NCBI RefSeq assembly: GCF_963678635.1
Contig: NC_087063.1
Span: 27,523,649 to 27,587,648, forward strand
Length of the DNA stretch: 64,000 nucleotides
Direction: 5' to 3'
DNA from: Symsagittifera roscoffensis
Lineage: Eukaryota; Xenacoelomorpha; Acoela; Convolutidae
How positions within the stretch are numbered: position 1 is the stretch's first letter; every line of letters begins with the position of its first letter. The position numbers and the translations under genes were made by a program. Of the stretch, positions 1-10,491 are shown in pieces. The notes under the pieces were generated by a model that was not told the origin of the DNA, made no database searches, and was given only the letters and a program-made list of their open reading frames with translations.

Positions 1-840
1 TGTCCAAATAGTGGTGGAGGTGCTGTAAATGTATTCCAATCTAGTCTTAAAGGAATATTTATTGATGATTGTTCTCGATATCTGGCGTCGAGATTATTTG
101 GAAAATTTAAGTTAAAAGGTGGTGGTGAAAACTGACTTATTGATGGTGTTGATGGTAGTGATAATGTTTCTGGTAGTGATGAGGATGTTGTTGTATCCGT
201 AGAAATATCTATGGGGTCATTGACTAAATTTGGTTCACCTTGTGTAAATGAATGTGTAGTCCAATATGGTAGTCGTGATGCCTGGTTTGGGGGGTTAAAG
301 GGATTTTCACGTATTTGCTCAGATGTTGGTGTTGAACCTAAGTAATCTGATGGTAGGCTTGAGGTGCTACGTTGTGAAAGAAGCGTAGGGGTTTCTGGTA
401 ATATACCAATGGGGTTTTCTGGAGTGTTTTGTGATGGGGATTGAGGTATATCAAAATGAACTGGGGGAGTTTGAAAATTTCTGTTTCGTCGAGGATGTAT
501 AATTTGTCTATTTATTTCGACTGTATTTTGGTTTTGACTAGAATTTTTTATTCTACTTAGTTCTTGTGGTAGTGTTGGATATAGGTTATATGTTGGTTCG
601 CTTAAAGGTGCTTGTCGTTGAACTGGTTCTAGTGGTTCTGATAAACGAGTATGTCGTTCTTCAAAAGTGTATGGATTGTCTTGAAAAGAAATTCGTGTAG
701 ATGTTTGAGGATTTTGAGTAATTGAAGATGGTGTTGGGTTATCTTGGGATGATGTCGGTGAAGACTGACTTTGTGACTGTTGGGTAGCAATTTTTGACGG
801 TTTTTGAATTATTACTTTAGTGAGAAATTTTGTGTTTATT
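1..840 (-). pseudogene. Proline/serine/glutamine-rich open frame in the envelope position of element A
   Basis: On the minus strand a reading frame stays open for about 280 codons from near 840 to the window edge and has no Met codon near its start. The translation is rich in Pro, Ser, Gln, Asn and Thr, with pieces such as SPTSSQDNPTPSS and NFQTPPVHFDIPQSPSQNTP, and few hydrophobic residues. This would suit a cytoplasmic or mucin-like tail. It follows pol in the same orientation, where errantivirus-like elements carry env. No envelope family was recognised, and it could instead be an unrelated third ORF. It is treated as a fossil part. Confidence 0.5.
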
Positions 841-849
841 ATAATATTC

Positions 850-1005
850 TTACAAAAAAAGAATTAGAAGGACTGTTGCTAGGGCAAATGTGAGGATTGC
901 TTTCTTTATACATTTACAGATGGTCAAAATGAGGGATGATAAGAATGCTATGAAAATTACAAACAATAAAAAAATATCGGTTCTACTGAAAATTGTTCGT
1001 ATCAT
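850..1005 (-). CDS. Small hydrophobic 51-residue ORF in the envelope position of element A
   Basis: A short frame begins with Met at 1005. Its product is almost wholly hydrophobic, with two likely membrane segments (around residues 11-27 and 33-51) separated by a basic and cysteine turn (CKCIKK). It lies between the integrase and the Pro/Ser-rich frame of element A. A membrane anchor at this place is what an envelope-bearing element would show, but the piece is short and may be a remnant. No signal peptide or cleavage site could be assigned. Confidence 0.35.
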   Translation of the reverse strand: MIRTIFSRTDIFLLFVIFIAFLSSLILTICKCIKKAILTFALATVLLILFL

Positions 1006-1828
1006 TTAGACAAGTTGTATAAATCGTACCTGTGGATATAATCAAGGGTTTTGGAAAGTTGGAGGAATAGTTCGAGAATAGTGTAGAAAATTAAAAAATG
1101 TTACAAAAAATGATTAGGATTATTAGAAAAGATTCAAGTATATCAAAAAGAAATATTATAAAGGTTTCAAGTATTGTAAAAAAATGTTTAAGATTTATGA
1201 GTATTTGAGTAACTGATTGAGAGAAGAGCATTTAAGAAATGATCTCTTGGTCGAATATTTTTTGCTGTTTGAGGCGATTTTCTAGTGTGGTCGGATTATT
1301 TATTAGTTTTTTGACAAGTGGGTTGAGTTTTGTAAAAAATTGTTGGGGGCAATTTTCATGGTGACTGGGAGGTCGTCTTTTTCTTTATTTTTGTTTGTCA
1401 AATGATCCGGGGTATGGTGAGATTTTTATACTTTAGGCTAATTAAAATGTTCATTTTGTTACTTTAGGCTAAGTTAACAAATTTGCTTTGGGGGTATTCG
1501 TGGTCTGAGTTGGGGAAATATTGTTGATCTTTGGGTTATTAGATAAGGGAGGGGTACGGTATTATGGTAATATTTATTTTAGTTGTCAAGTTGGAGTGGT
1601 TTGCTTATTTTTGACCTGGAGGTCGTAAAGTTATAGTTATAGATGTGCCTGGAGTTCTATATGATTCGTCTAATTGGTCTTAGTTTGAGTTAGAGAAAGT
1701 GACGGATTGGATGAATCCTATTGGTCTATTTTGAACTAGAATTATTACGTACTTGTCAGCATGTTATTTTGAAAAATGTAAATGAAAAATGTTTCGGAGG
1801 TTTCAAGATTGTGAAGCAAATGTTAAAA
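1006..1828 (-). other. Stretch after pol of element A without recognisable coding sequence
   Basis: About 820 bases between the pol end and the small hydrophobic frame. No frame with recognisable protein character is seen on either strand. Its base use (T-rich on plus, A-rich on minus) matches the rest of element A. It probably holds the decayed first part of the envelope-position gene or an intergenic leader. Confidence 0.4.
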
Positions 1829-2956
1829 TTACTTTTGAAATTCTACTTTCTTTAAAATTTTAGATTGGGGGATGAATATTTTATAGTTTTTACGTGGTTG
1901 ATTTCGGAGTCTTGTTGTTTTTCTATTTTCTGATTTGTCGATTTGTTCTTGGGGTATTATTTGTTCGGTCATTTTTCTATTTTTTCTTTGTTTTGAAGAT
2001 TCTTTATGGTTTTGTGTATTGTTTTTGGTGGCGATTGGTTTTGTGTTTTGATTTTCGGTGGGGTTATCATTTTGTTCTGTGTTTTTCAGATGTGGTTCGT
2101 TTTGAATGATTTTTAATCCTGTGAAAGAATATAATTGAGTTAATTCGCGGAGTGCGTATTCTTTTGGGTAATAAGGTAATAGGTTGTTTCGATGTTGAAC
2201 GATTTCTTTTTTGTTTGAGTCGGTAATTTTATATGTGACATCAGTGGGTTTTGTAATTATTTGGTATGGTCCTTTTCGAAGGGGTTGTAATTTTTTAGAA
2301 ATTCCTTTTTGAGTATTAAAATTAGGTATTAAAACAAATGTTCCAATTTTTAAATCGGAGGCTGGTGTAAAACGTGAATTGATTTGTTCATTAATGTTTT
2401 GTCTTTGTAATAACTTTTTTGTTATTTTTTGATAAATTTCATTGTGTTTTTTATCTCTATTTAGAATCCATTCGGTGTGTGTACCGGAGGCTAGTTTAAG
2501 AATTTGTGGGTGATGAAAATGATCTTCATCGTGTGTATGTAAAGGTAGGTTATAACAAATTGAGTCTTTATTTGGTTGACAATAACCTTGTGCGTTTTTA
2601 TGAGAATTTGCTGTAAACATTATTGGTTTGCGTGGCTTTTGGTTAAAAACCATTTCGTATGGTGACATTCCTAGAGTTGTCGTAATTTGTGAATTATATG
2701 CTAAGGGAAATAATTTTACATCTGCTGACCATTCGGTATATTTTGTATCATTTCCGTTGATGATACATCTAAGATATTCTTGTAATGAACGGTTCATACC
2801 TTCGACTAGGCCGTTTGTCCAAGGTGCATGAGATGTACGTGGTTTGTGTTTAATGTTATATAAATGACATAGTGTGATAATTTCATTATTTATGAATTCT
2901 GTACCGTTGTCTGTGACTAAAATTTCTGGTAGTCCGAATTTTGCTATTGTGTTCAT
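1829..2956 (-). CDS. Element A integrase, catalytic core end and C-terminal domain
   Basis: The frame codes the second half of a DDE integrase. An Asp lies in VTDNGTEF near residue 17 and the catalytic Glu in NGLVEGMNRSL near residue 53. They are followed by the usual helix and a GPY/F-type module (LRKGPYQI) near residue 230. The tail after it is Asn/Lys/Gln-rich and has no chromodomain. The zinc-binding HHCC part and the first Asp are coded in the neighbouring gag-pol frame. The integrase as a whole is broken about once. The family inserts the cDNA copy into host DNA. Confidence 0.85.
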   Translation of the reverse strand: MNTIAKFGLPEILVTDNGTEFINNEIITLCHLYNIKHKPRTSHAPWTNGLVEGMNRSLQEYLRCIINGNDTKYTEWSADVKLFPLAYNSQITTTLGMSPYEMVFNQKPRKPIMFTANSHKNAQGYCQPNKDSICYNLPLHTHDEDHFHHPQILKLASGTHTEWILNRDKKHNEIYQKITKKLLQRQNINEQINSRFTPASDLKIGTFVLIPNFNTQKGISKKLQPLRKGPYQIITKPTDVTYKITDSNKKEIVQHRNNLLPYYPKEYALRELTQLYSFTGLKIIQNEPHLKNTEQNDNPTENQNTKPIATKNNTQNHKESSKQRKNRKMTEQIIPQEQIDKSENRKTTRLRNQPRKNYKIFIPQSKILKKVEFQK

Positions 2957-5900
2957 AGAGTGTTGTGTAAGCGTAATAAGCGTTACAATGTGGTACTGGG
3001 TTAAGTGCTACATAATGTGTAAATGCGTCAACAATTACCATGATGTAGGAGTTTCCTTCTGATGAGGGTGAAATTGGTCCTTTGGTATCAAATGAGATAC
3101 GATGGTTAAAGTACAAGCTTTGTCCTTTAAAATCTTGTTTTTGTGCTATTTGTTTTTGATTTGGGTAAGGTTTATTTAGTTGACATACTATACAGTCATT
3201 GCATAGTACTTTTATCCAAATTGGTGCATTTGGGAAGTAAAAATTTTGTATAAAATTTGAATATGTTTTTTCTGATCCAGAGTGTCCTTTAATATTTTGT
3301 GTATGTGAAATATTAAAAGCTATAAGAATCATACTTAAAGGAAGACATGGAACTGTAGATTCATTTAGGTTATACTCTAAAAGGTCTGTATTTTCGTTAA
3401 TTGTTGTGTTGTTAAATTTGCGAAAGTATCGGAGGAGTGTTTTGTTTCCTAGAATGGTTGAATCTGCTTTGATAGGTTTAGTTTTATATTTGTGCCATGA
3501 TTTTAGTTGTCTAATTATCGGGTCAAGATTTTGATATTGTTTCAGTGTTGAAACTGTAATTGTTTCTGTTGGGGGGAGAAAAATGTTTTCGATTTCTAAT
3601 TTAGATAAGGGTATTGTGTCAAGTGGGTCGTGAAGGTCAAAAACTTGATTTATTGTGTATTTTGAATCATTTGTTTGTGGTCCTGATAAATTTATTTTAT
3701 CAGTTAAATCTTCTTTTTCAATTAGTGGAAAATTGTCTTTCTTATGTGGGTGTTGTTTTGTTCGTTTTTGTTGGGTGTTATTTTTTATCCATTGAGAATA
3801 TGGGATTGGTTTGAAAGTTGATGTTCCAAGTAGATCAACTTCATAATGATTATTTTGACAATCTAAATAAAGTGGAAAATGTTGTAAATTATTTATTTGT
3901 GATTGTTCAATATCAGTTTTTACTGCATATTTGCATTCCAATCGGGGTGATGTTTCGTTTTCTGCAAGGTAGAATTTTATGTTTTTGGGTATTTCAACTG
4001 TTGTTTTTCGTGTAAGTAATTCAGGTGGTGTATTTCGACTTAAGGTGTCTGGTAATGCAAGATTTTTTCCTGCAGTCCAAACTATATGTAAGTTTGGAAA
4101 TTTCATTAGAATTAGTTGAAATCTGTAAACTCGGTGGTTTGGGTTAGATTTTTGTGTAAAGAGAAAGATGATTGGTTTATGGTCTGTGAATAGAACTGTT
4201 GGATGTTTTGATCCAAGTATCAGAAATTCATATTCTGTCAGTGTATATATTATGGCTGTACATTCTCTCATTAGAGTTGAGAGTCGTAGCTCTGCTTGAG
4301 TGAATAATCGAGAATTTGCTGATATGAGGTTCATTTTATTTGTACCATTATGTGATTGTAATAGTGCTGCACCGATGCCAAAGTTCGAAGCATCGCACAT
4401 TGCATAAAATGGTTGATTAGGGTCTGGAATTGTGTTTGAAATTTGTTCAGTTAAAAGTTTCTTTATTTCTTCAAATCGTGTTTGATGTTCTGTGTTCCAT
4501 TCAAAATTATTTTGTTGTCTAAGGATGTTATAAAATGGTCGTAGATATAATTGCATTTTATAAACATATTTACTTAAAAAGTTTAACATTCCAAGAAATT
4601 CTTGGATTTTCTTTTTATTTGTTGGTGGTTGAAGTTTTTGAATAGCGTCAATGCGTGATTTCAATGGAGTGATTGTTTTTCTTTCTATATTATGTCCTAA
4701 GAATTTAACTCTTGTCAAAAAGAAGTGTGATTTATCGGGGGCGGCCTTCAGATTTTCGTTCTGAAGTATTTGGTGATATTTTTCTAAAACATTGAACATT
4801 TCGTCTTTTGTTTGTGATTGCATAAAAACATCGTCTAAATAGGTGATTGCGTTTTTCTTGAGTATCAGTGGTCTAAAAATTTTGCTCATAAAAGCTGAAA
4901 ATGCTGCTGGTCCTATGGATATTCCATAGAATAAGCGGTTGAATTCATATTGTTGGTTTCCGATAACAAATTGTGTTAAACGTCGTGATTGTTCATCTAG
5001 TGGCATTTGATTGTATGCACTATTCATATCGGCGGTTGTAAAGTATTTGCCGTTTATTTTTGTTAAAATAACTTGTATTGGTTCAATGGGCCAATTACAT
5101 TTTGATTCATCTATGAGTGAATTGAGGTATCTAGCATCGAGAACGATTTTTAATGATTCTCCTTTAGCTAGAATGATAACGGGGTTGATGAATGTGTTGC
5201 CTTTTGGTTGTTCTTCTTTATTAACTGGTGATATAATGTTGTATTGTTCTAAAATATCGAGTAATCTGTTTACTTTATCATGTAAATGAATTGGTACTTT
5301 ACTTGCTCTCTGTTTTTTGAAAACTGCGTCTGGTTTTAACGGGAGATGTAATGATGAACTGATTTTTCCAACGTCGAATTTTGATGTTGCATAAACTGAT
5401 GAATATTCAATTAGCTGTTTGGCTAACTTTTCGAATTCGTCTTGTGTTATTTGTGAATGTTGGAAATTAAACATTGTTAAAAATTTCTGTTGGTCCTCTG
5501 TGTAGTTACTTATGTTGAATTTAGGTTTGAAATATGGAGTTTTTGTGAAATAATCCGTATTTCTGTTTTCGTTACTTATTATATTATTTATAGATAATTC
5601 TTCATTAAGAATTGTAGATTGGCAAATATCTAGTAATTGGAGTATATTATTTACGCGATAGGCTTTTTCGTGTATTGGTGATATTGTAGCGTTGGTTTCA
5701 CAGTATCCTAAAAGTCCTAAAGGTAATGTTACTTGGTAAGGTGTGTTGTTATAGACATGTAAGGAAATGATATCGGAATTCGAATTTTTCAAATATTTTA
5801 TGGATGAGATTGTGATTTTGAAAAATTTGTGAATAGGTTTGAATTCAAATTCTGACATATAAAATTTTTGTTTGTTTTGTTCTTTATCATATTGGTGAAC

Positions 5901-8900
5901 TTGTTTGATTGAAAAATTATAGATATTTCCTGATAGTGGTTTTAGGTGTTTTCTTTGTTTGTTAAATATCGGGTAGAATTTTGAAAAGAATGGTGGTTGT
6001 TTATTTAATCTTTGAAAAAATGTTAAGGATGTTTCTTTTGTTTTTGTATATTTATCTTTGATTAATATTTTACTATTAAGTATGTTAATTGTTGGTATGT
6101 ATTTCGAAATAAATGGTATTCCAATGATATTATATTTAATGTCAGTGATATGGAATATTTGTTTAAATGGCTTATTTAAAATTTTGCTTTGTTCCATTGT
6201 TCTGGTGGGGAGGAGAAATAATTGGATTTTTCCGTAGTTTATCAATGTTGATCCTTGTGCTGTTGCTAGTTTGCTGGAGGTTTCAAGAGGTGTTAGCTTT
6301 GGGTGTAAGGTTTTTATTTCATTCCATGTGGGGATGTTTATTATGTTTGATTCTGCTCCTGAATCAATTAAAAAATCTATTTCAAGGTCTGGTGGTTGAA
6401 ATTCTTTATTTCTTGGGCTTTCTAAGAGAAATGGTATTGTCCAAATTTTTTCTTTGGGTTGTTCTTTTTGTATATTTTGATAAATGTGGTTTGTATTCAA
6501 GCATTTTGTTTTGGTATTTTTATTGGTTTGATCTGTAGTGTTAATCTCGTTTGTTTCTTGCGTCGTTGGTGTGGAATTTATGGGTGTAGTGTAATAATTT
6601 TGAAGAAATTCTGATTGATTTTCATATATGTGTGATGGAAAGGGTTGTTCATATATGACAGATTCATAGTCATTTTCGACTTTTATCATATTGATAGAAA
6701 GAGTGTTTTCAGTATCACTTTCTGAATCTGATGATGTACAGTTTATTTGATTGAGTTGTAACGTATCAGTTACTGTGTCATCAATACCTGGAGGGTCTGA
6801 TGTTGTTTCTGGATTTGACTGTACTTGATTGATTTGTCTTTGATGTTTAGGTGTACTACTTCTGTGGCGATTATTAGAATTATTATAGTTATTATTATTC
6901 CGGTGTGGTGATTGGGAATAATTTCTATAACGATTATTATAACTTGAGTGTCGATTTTGTGAATTATTTCGCGATCTGTTTTGGTAATTATTGTTTGGTC
7001 TGTTATAGTTCGATCTATTATATGAGTTATTCCTTGATCGATTGTTCGGGTAATTCTGGTTTCGGTTGTTTGAATAACTTCTATTTCGATTATAGGAGTA
7101 GTTTCTATTCCTATTGTATGATGAATTTCGTGATTGGTTGTTTGGATAGTAGTTATTTCTTGATTGGGAATTAGATCTAGAAACAAATCGTTGTGTATTT
7201 GAATTTGATCTGGAGTAGTTATTTCGACTATTTGGTCTATTGTAGTGATTTTGTGATGAATTTTGTGTATTTCTTCGTTCTGGCGATCTTCCTCTATAAC
7301 TTGAGTTATATGGTGATTGATTTCTTGTATAATTTGTATTGTTCGGGAGTGGTTTTCCTGAACTGTTGTTGCTGTGGACTGTTTTGTTCGGTAGATTTTG
7401 ATCTTTTTTCATGTATTGATAGAATGATTTATTTGGTTCTTTATATTTTTGAGGTTTATTTTGATTGTCTTGCTGTTTTTGTCTACATTCGGAAATACTG
7501 TGTCCGTATCGTCGGCAATAATTACACCATTTTTTGAAAGATGGTTTGCCTTTAAAGTTTGGGTTCTTTTCATAAATATTGAGTATTTCAGTGATTTTTT
7601 CAACGAGGTCTGTCTCTGATTCCTGTATATTATTAATATTAGTGGGAGTCGTTTCAATTCTGTTAACGTATTGTAATTTCAGATTTTCCGTTTCTTCTAG
7701 TTTCATCGTGATTTCTGCTTGTTCTAATTTGTCTACTAGTTTTCGAAAATCTAAATCGGGTTCTCGAATTGAAGAAGGATGGGATGCTCTCTTTTTTATT
7801 GCTATTTTCCTTAATTGTGGTGTTAAGGTCATCATTAAGATTTCTGTCATTTTTGTGTTTTTATAGTCGTGTGTATTTAATGAATATGCTTTTCGAACTA
7901 GTGTTTCGATTCGTACTGCTATTTGCTTGATGGTTTCGTTTGGTAATCTGCGAATTTCATTACATAAAACTCTTTGTTGTTGTTTGTTTCTTTCGGAGTC
8001 AAACATTTTTGAAAATTCCTGTGTAAACCTTTTCCAGTTTGATTTTATTTCTAGAGGTAGTACTGAAAACCATTTTTGGGCTGCGCCATCTAAGGTTGTT
8101 TGTATTAACGCTGTGCGTCGATGTATCCAATTTTGATGTAGTGGCGTATTAATTGGTTCAGGTCCAATATTTAAAATCAGGTTTGCTGTTACTGCATTTA
8201 AATAATCTTCTACAGAGTATTCAGGGTCTGTTCCTGTGAAAACCATTAAAGGTTTGTTTGATGTTATTGATGATCCACCCATAAGGTATGGATTCATTGT
8301 CATTTGTAATGATTCTGCTGCATTTGGCATTTGAGAAAAATTTGAAAGTTGGTTTCTTGTTATTTCATGTTGTTGGAGATAATATGGGAGTGGTATTTCA
8401 TTTTGCATTTGTGATGGTTGATACGAGTGTGCAGTCATTGGATTTTGTTGTTGAATTGGTTGAAAAGATTGTGTATTAATTGGATTTTGTTGTTGAATTG
8501 ATTGTTGATTTTGTGCATCTATTGGTTGTGGAGAAAAATTTCTATGATTTGTACGTGTTCTCTGTATTCCTTGTCTACGATATTCTTGAGTATTTTGTGC
8601 AAATATATCTGGTTGTAAGAAATCATCATCTGAGGATAAATAATCCATTTGATAAGATGTCTGTTTTTTATTTTTATTTTGTTGAAAAAATGGGTAATTT
8701 TCACTGTGATCCCGTGGAGGATTTGTTTGGAAATTTGTTGAATTAGGTTGGGCCATTGGGTTATCCCAATTTCGAGATCTTGTATATTGGTTAAAATTTC
8801 TTTGTGGTTGATTATATGTTTTTGATGGATGTGTATAATTATAATTATGGTCTGCAAAGTTGTTTCTAGTGAATGTTTTGCGTGTTTTTGATGGTATTGT

Positions 8901-10049
8901 CATGGGTCTGTATGTTTGGTAATCCATATGTGAATATTTAGGGGCAACCGAAGGTTTAACGGTTGATTGTAAGGTTACCTGTGTTTGTGAAGGATTTGTA
9001 TTTCTTGGTGTTGTTAAATTTGGGCGTATTAGTGAAATACTTTGTTGTGTAGTTGTTGTGTGTACAATTTCTTCATTTATGAAGTGTGATGGTGTCTGGA
9101 TATCTTGTTGAGTAAGATTCCTAGTTCCATTGAGGTTTTCATTGTGTATAACTGTAGAGTTTAAACTATTATTTTGTGTATCGGGTAAAAATGTATTATA
9201 GTTTAATGGTGTTGCATCAATTGTTAATGGTATTACTCTTACATAATCTCTTATGTAAGATATTGTACCTATTGCTTGACTTGAGATTGATTGTGGAAAG
9301 CTTATAAATGCGGGATGAGACCATTCGGGGTCCCAAACATAATCTGATTGTTCTGTGATAGCGGTATCATCGTTCGAATTTTGGGGTCTAAAATTTTTTC
9401 TTGCTTGTGCAATTAAATCAATATTGTGTGTGAAATAATCTATTATGAACCATGCCAAAATTTTTTGTAGATCGTGTTTTGTATGTTGTGAAACGTCGTC
9501 TTTCGTGAAATTTTCTTTAATGATGTTTAAATAACTAGAGAGTAGTGTGATTTCATGTCGTACTTTCAAATGTTTAGATGTTTCTGTCGGTGAGACATTT
9601 GTTATTGGGATTTCGTTTTCTAATATCGAAATATAACTATATATTATTGCGAAAACTTCATTGGTGAATATGGAGTTTGCTCTTTGTGAGTTATGATATT
9701 GGATGTTTTTTATATATTCTGAAAAAACTTTTGAAAATTCTAAATCAAGATCGTCTGTTTGAATTGTATATTTTCTATTATTATGGTTTGGTGAGGTAAA
9801 TTCTATGGAGTAGATTCCATACTGTTGTGTTATGTTGCATATATCTTTTAGATAGTGATCTATGATTTGTCTTTTGATTTTTACATCGGGGAACTCTGTT
9901 TTACATGGACTGATTCCGGGTTCAAATAAATTTACGAGTAAATTTTGACAAAATATGTGTTGTCCTCTATCAGTATCTGCGTCTACTATAAAAGGAAAGA
10001 TTTCATCATCATCTGGACTTTCTTCACCTGGGGTGTGCGTTGAGCTCAT
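2886..10049 (-). CDS. Element A gag-pol polyprotein: capsid, zinc knuckle, protease, RT, RNase H, integrase N-terminal part
   Basis: A single frame of about 2,390 codons codes the parts in this order. A gag N-terminal region is followed by a Retrotrans_gag-type capsid (about residues 595-760, with NAVTANLILNIGP and DGAAQKWF) and a CCHC knuckle CNYCRRYGHSISEC near 840. Then come a long Arg/Asn/Ser/Tyr-rich region (about 910-1075) and an aspartic protease with IDSGAE near 1225. The RT has YLDD near 1738, the RNase H has CDASNFGIGAAL near 1882, and the integrase HHCC region lies near 2250-2290. Gag and pol share one frame, as in several Ty3 relatives, so no gag-pol frameshift is needed up to integrase. 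The start Met at 10,049 overlaps the end of ORF1 in another frame. Confidence 0.92.
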   Translation of the reverse strand: MSSTHTPGEESPDDDEIFPFIVDADTDRGQHIFCQNLLVNLFEPGISPCKTEFPDVKIKRQIIDHYLKDICNITQQYGIYSIEFTSPNHNNRKYTIQTDDLDLEFSKVFSEYIKNIQYHNSQRANSIFTNEVFAIIYSYISILENEIPITNVSPTETSKHLKVRHEITLLSSYLNIIKENFTKDDVSQHTKHDLQKILAWFIIDYFTHNIDLIAQARKNFRPQNSNDDTAITEQSDYVWDPEWSHPAFISFPQSISSQAIGTISYIRDYVRVIPLTIDATPLNYNTFLPDTQNNSLNSTVIHNENLNGTRNLTQQDIQTPSHFINEEIVHTTTTQQSISLIRPNLTTPRNTNPSQTQVTLQSTVKPSVAPKYSHMDYQTYRPMTIPSKTRKTFTRNNFADHNYNYTHPSKTYNQPQRNFNQYTRSRNWDNPMAQPNSTNFQTNPPRDHSENYPFFQQNKNKKQTSYQMDYLSSDDDFLQPDIFAQNTQEYRRQGIQRTRTNHRNFSPQPIDAQNQQSIQQQNPINTQSFQPIQQQNPMTAHSYQPSQMQNEIPLPYYLQQHEITRNQLSNFSQMPNAAESLQMTMNPYLMGGSSITSNKPLMVFTGTDPEYSVEDYLNAVTANLILNIGPEPINTPLHQNWIHRRTALIQTTLDGAAQKWFSVLPLEIKSNWKRFTQEFSKMFDSERNKQQQRVLCNEIRRLPNETIKQIAVRIETLVRKAYSLNTHDYKNTKMTEILMMTLTPQLRKIAIKKRASHPSSIREPDLDFRKLVDKLEQAEITMKLEETENLKLQYVNRIETTPTNINNIQESETDLVEKITEILNIYEKNPNFKGKPSFKKWCNYCRRYGHSISECRQKQQDNQNKPQKYKEPNKSFYQYMKKDQNLPNKTVHSNNSSGKPLPNNTNYTRNQSPYNSSYRGRSPERRNTQNSSQNHYNRPNSRNNYSRSNSNTQRFVSRSNSQSRNNYYPNNQSRNSSYNRNRNYSYNRNRSYSNNRNQNYPNNRSRNNSYNRSNYNRPNNNYQNRSRNNSQNRHSSYNNRYRNYSQSPHRNNNNYNNSNNRHRSSTPKHQRQINQVQSNPETTSDPPGIDDTVTDTLQLNQINCTSSDSESDTENTLSINMIKVENDYESVIYEQPFPSHIYENQSEFLQNYYTTPINSTPTTQETNEINTTDQTNKNTKTKCLNTNHIYQNIQKEQPKEKIWTIPFLLESPRNKEFQPPDLEIDFLIDSGAESNIINIPTWNEIKTLHPKLTPLETSSKLATAQGSTLINYGKIQLFLLPTRTMEQSKILNKPFKQIFHITDIKYNIIGIPFISKYIPTINILNSKILIKDKYTKTKETSLTFFQRLNKQPPFFSKFYPIFNKQRKHLKPLSGNIYNFSIKQVHQYDKEQNKQKFYMSEFEFKPIHKFFKITISSIKYLKNSNSDIISLHVYNNTPYQVTLPLGLLGYCETNATISPIHEKAYRVNNILQLLDICQSTILNEELSINNIISNENRNTDYFTKTPYFKPKFNISNYTEDQQKFLTMFNFQHSQITQDEFEKLAKQLIEYSSVYATSKFDVGKISSSLHLPLKPDAVFKKQRASKVPIHLHDKVNRLLDILEQYNIISPVNKEEQPKGNTFINPVIILAKGESLKIVLDARYLNSLIDESKCNWPIEPIQVILTKINGKYFTTADMNSAYNQMPLDEQSRRLTQFVIGNQQYEFNRLFYGISIGPAAFSAFMSKIFRPLILKKNAITYLDDVFMQSQTKDEMFNVLEKYHQILQNENLKAAPDKSHFFLTRVKFLGHNIERKTITPLKSRIDAIQKLQPPTNKKKIQEFLGMLNFLSKYVYKMQLYLRPFYNILRQQNNFEWNTEHQTRFEEIKKLLTEQISNTIPDPNQPFYAMCDASNFGIGAALLQSHNGTNKMNLISANSRLFTQAELRLSTLMRECTAIIYTLTEYEFLILGSKHPTVLFTDHKPIIFLFTQKSNPNHRVYRFQLILMKFPNLHIVWTAGKNLALPDTLSRNTPPELLTRKTTVEIPKNIKFYLAENETSPRLECKYAVKTDIEQSQINNLQHFPLYLDCQNNHYEVDLLGTSTFKPIPYSQWIKNNTQQKRTKQHPHKKDNFPLIEKEDLTDKINLSGPQTNDSKYTINQVFDLHDPLDTIPLSKLEIENIFLPPTETITVSTLKQYQNLDPIIRQLKSWHKYKTKPIKADSTILGNKTLLRYFRKFNNTTINENTDLLEYNLNESTVPCLPLSMILIAFNISHTQNIKGHSGSEKTYSNFIQNFYFPNAPIWIKVLCNDCIVCQLNKPYPNQKQIAQKQDFKGQSLYFNHRISFDTKGPISPSSEGNSYIMVIVDAFTHYVALNPVPHCNAYYAYTTLYEHNSKIRTTRNFSHRQRYRIHK

Positions 10050-10491
10050 TTTTTCGTTCGATGACTGTTAATATATAATTATTAATGTGTCGAATTGGTT
10101 GATTCCAATTGTATAAATGTACTGGTTTGTGATTGTACTGCTTTTTTATTCTTCTTTTTCCTCTTTGTGATGAATTTGAAGTTGTTTCTGAGTCAGAGAA
10201 ATATAATTGATCGTGAATTGGGCAATTTTTATCTATTGATTCTTTTAGTTTGTAAAGTTCGTCTAAACTGTTGGTTTCTGATTCTGAAAATGCGTTTCGA
10301 TTTTTTGAAAATCTTTTTCGTGTTATCTGTCTTTGTTTAGTTATTATTTTTCTCTTTAGTGTTTGTCTTTTTGTTCGAATGTATCCAACTGTTTGTGTAT
10401 GAGGTGTGATTACAAGGTCGTATTTTTTGTTATCTATTTCACAATTGTGTAAAACGATTGTTTGTTTATTTCCTAGGTTTTTAAATGACAT
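10024..10491 (-). CDS. Element A ORF1: small basic protein upstream of gag, family unknown
   Basis: A 155-residue frame precedes gag and overlaps its start by 26 bases in a different frame. The product has a strongly basic centre (TKRQTLKRKIITKQRQITRK) that could bind nucleic acid or act as a nuclear signal. An acidic Ser/Glu segment (SESETNSLDEL) and a second basic patch follow. The third copy at 43,141-43,461 codes a clearly related protein (shared GNKQTI, YDLVITPH and RKRFSK), so the frame is a real family component. No known domain was recognised. The overlap suggests gag is reached by reinitiation, leaky scanning or splicing, but the sequence does not tell which. Confidence 0.7.
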   Translation of the reverse strand: MSFKNLGNKQTIVLHNCEIDNKKYDLVITPHTQTVGYIRTKRQTLKRKIITKQRQITRKRFSKNRNAFSESETNSLDELYKLKESIDKNCPIHDQLYFSDSETTSNSSQRGKRRIKKQYNHKPVHLYNWNQPIRHINNYILTVIERKNELNAHPR

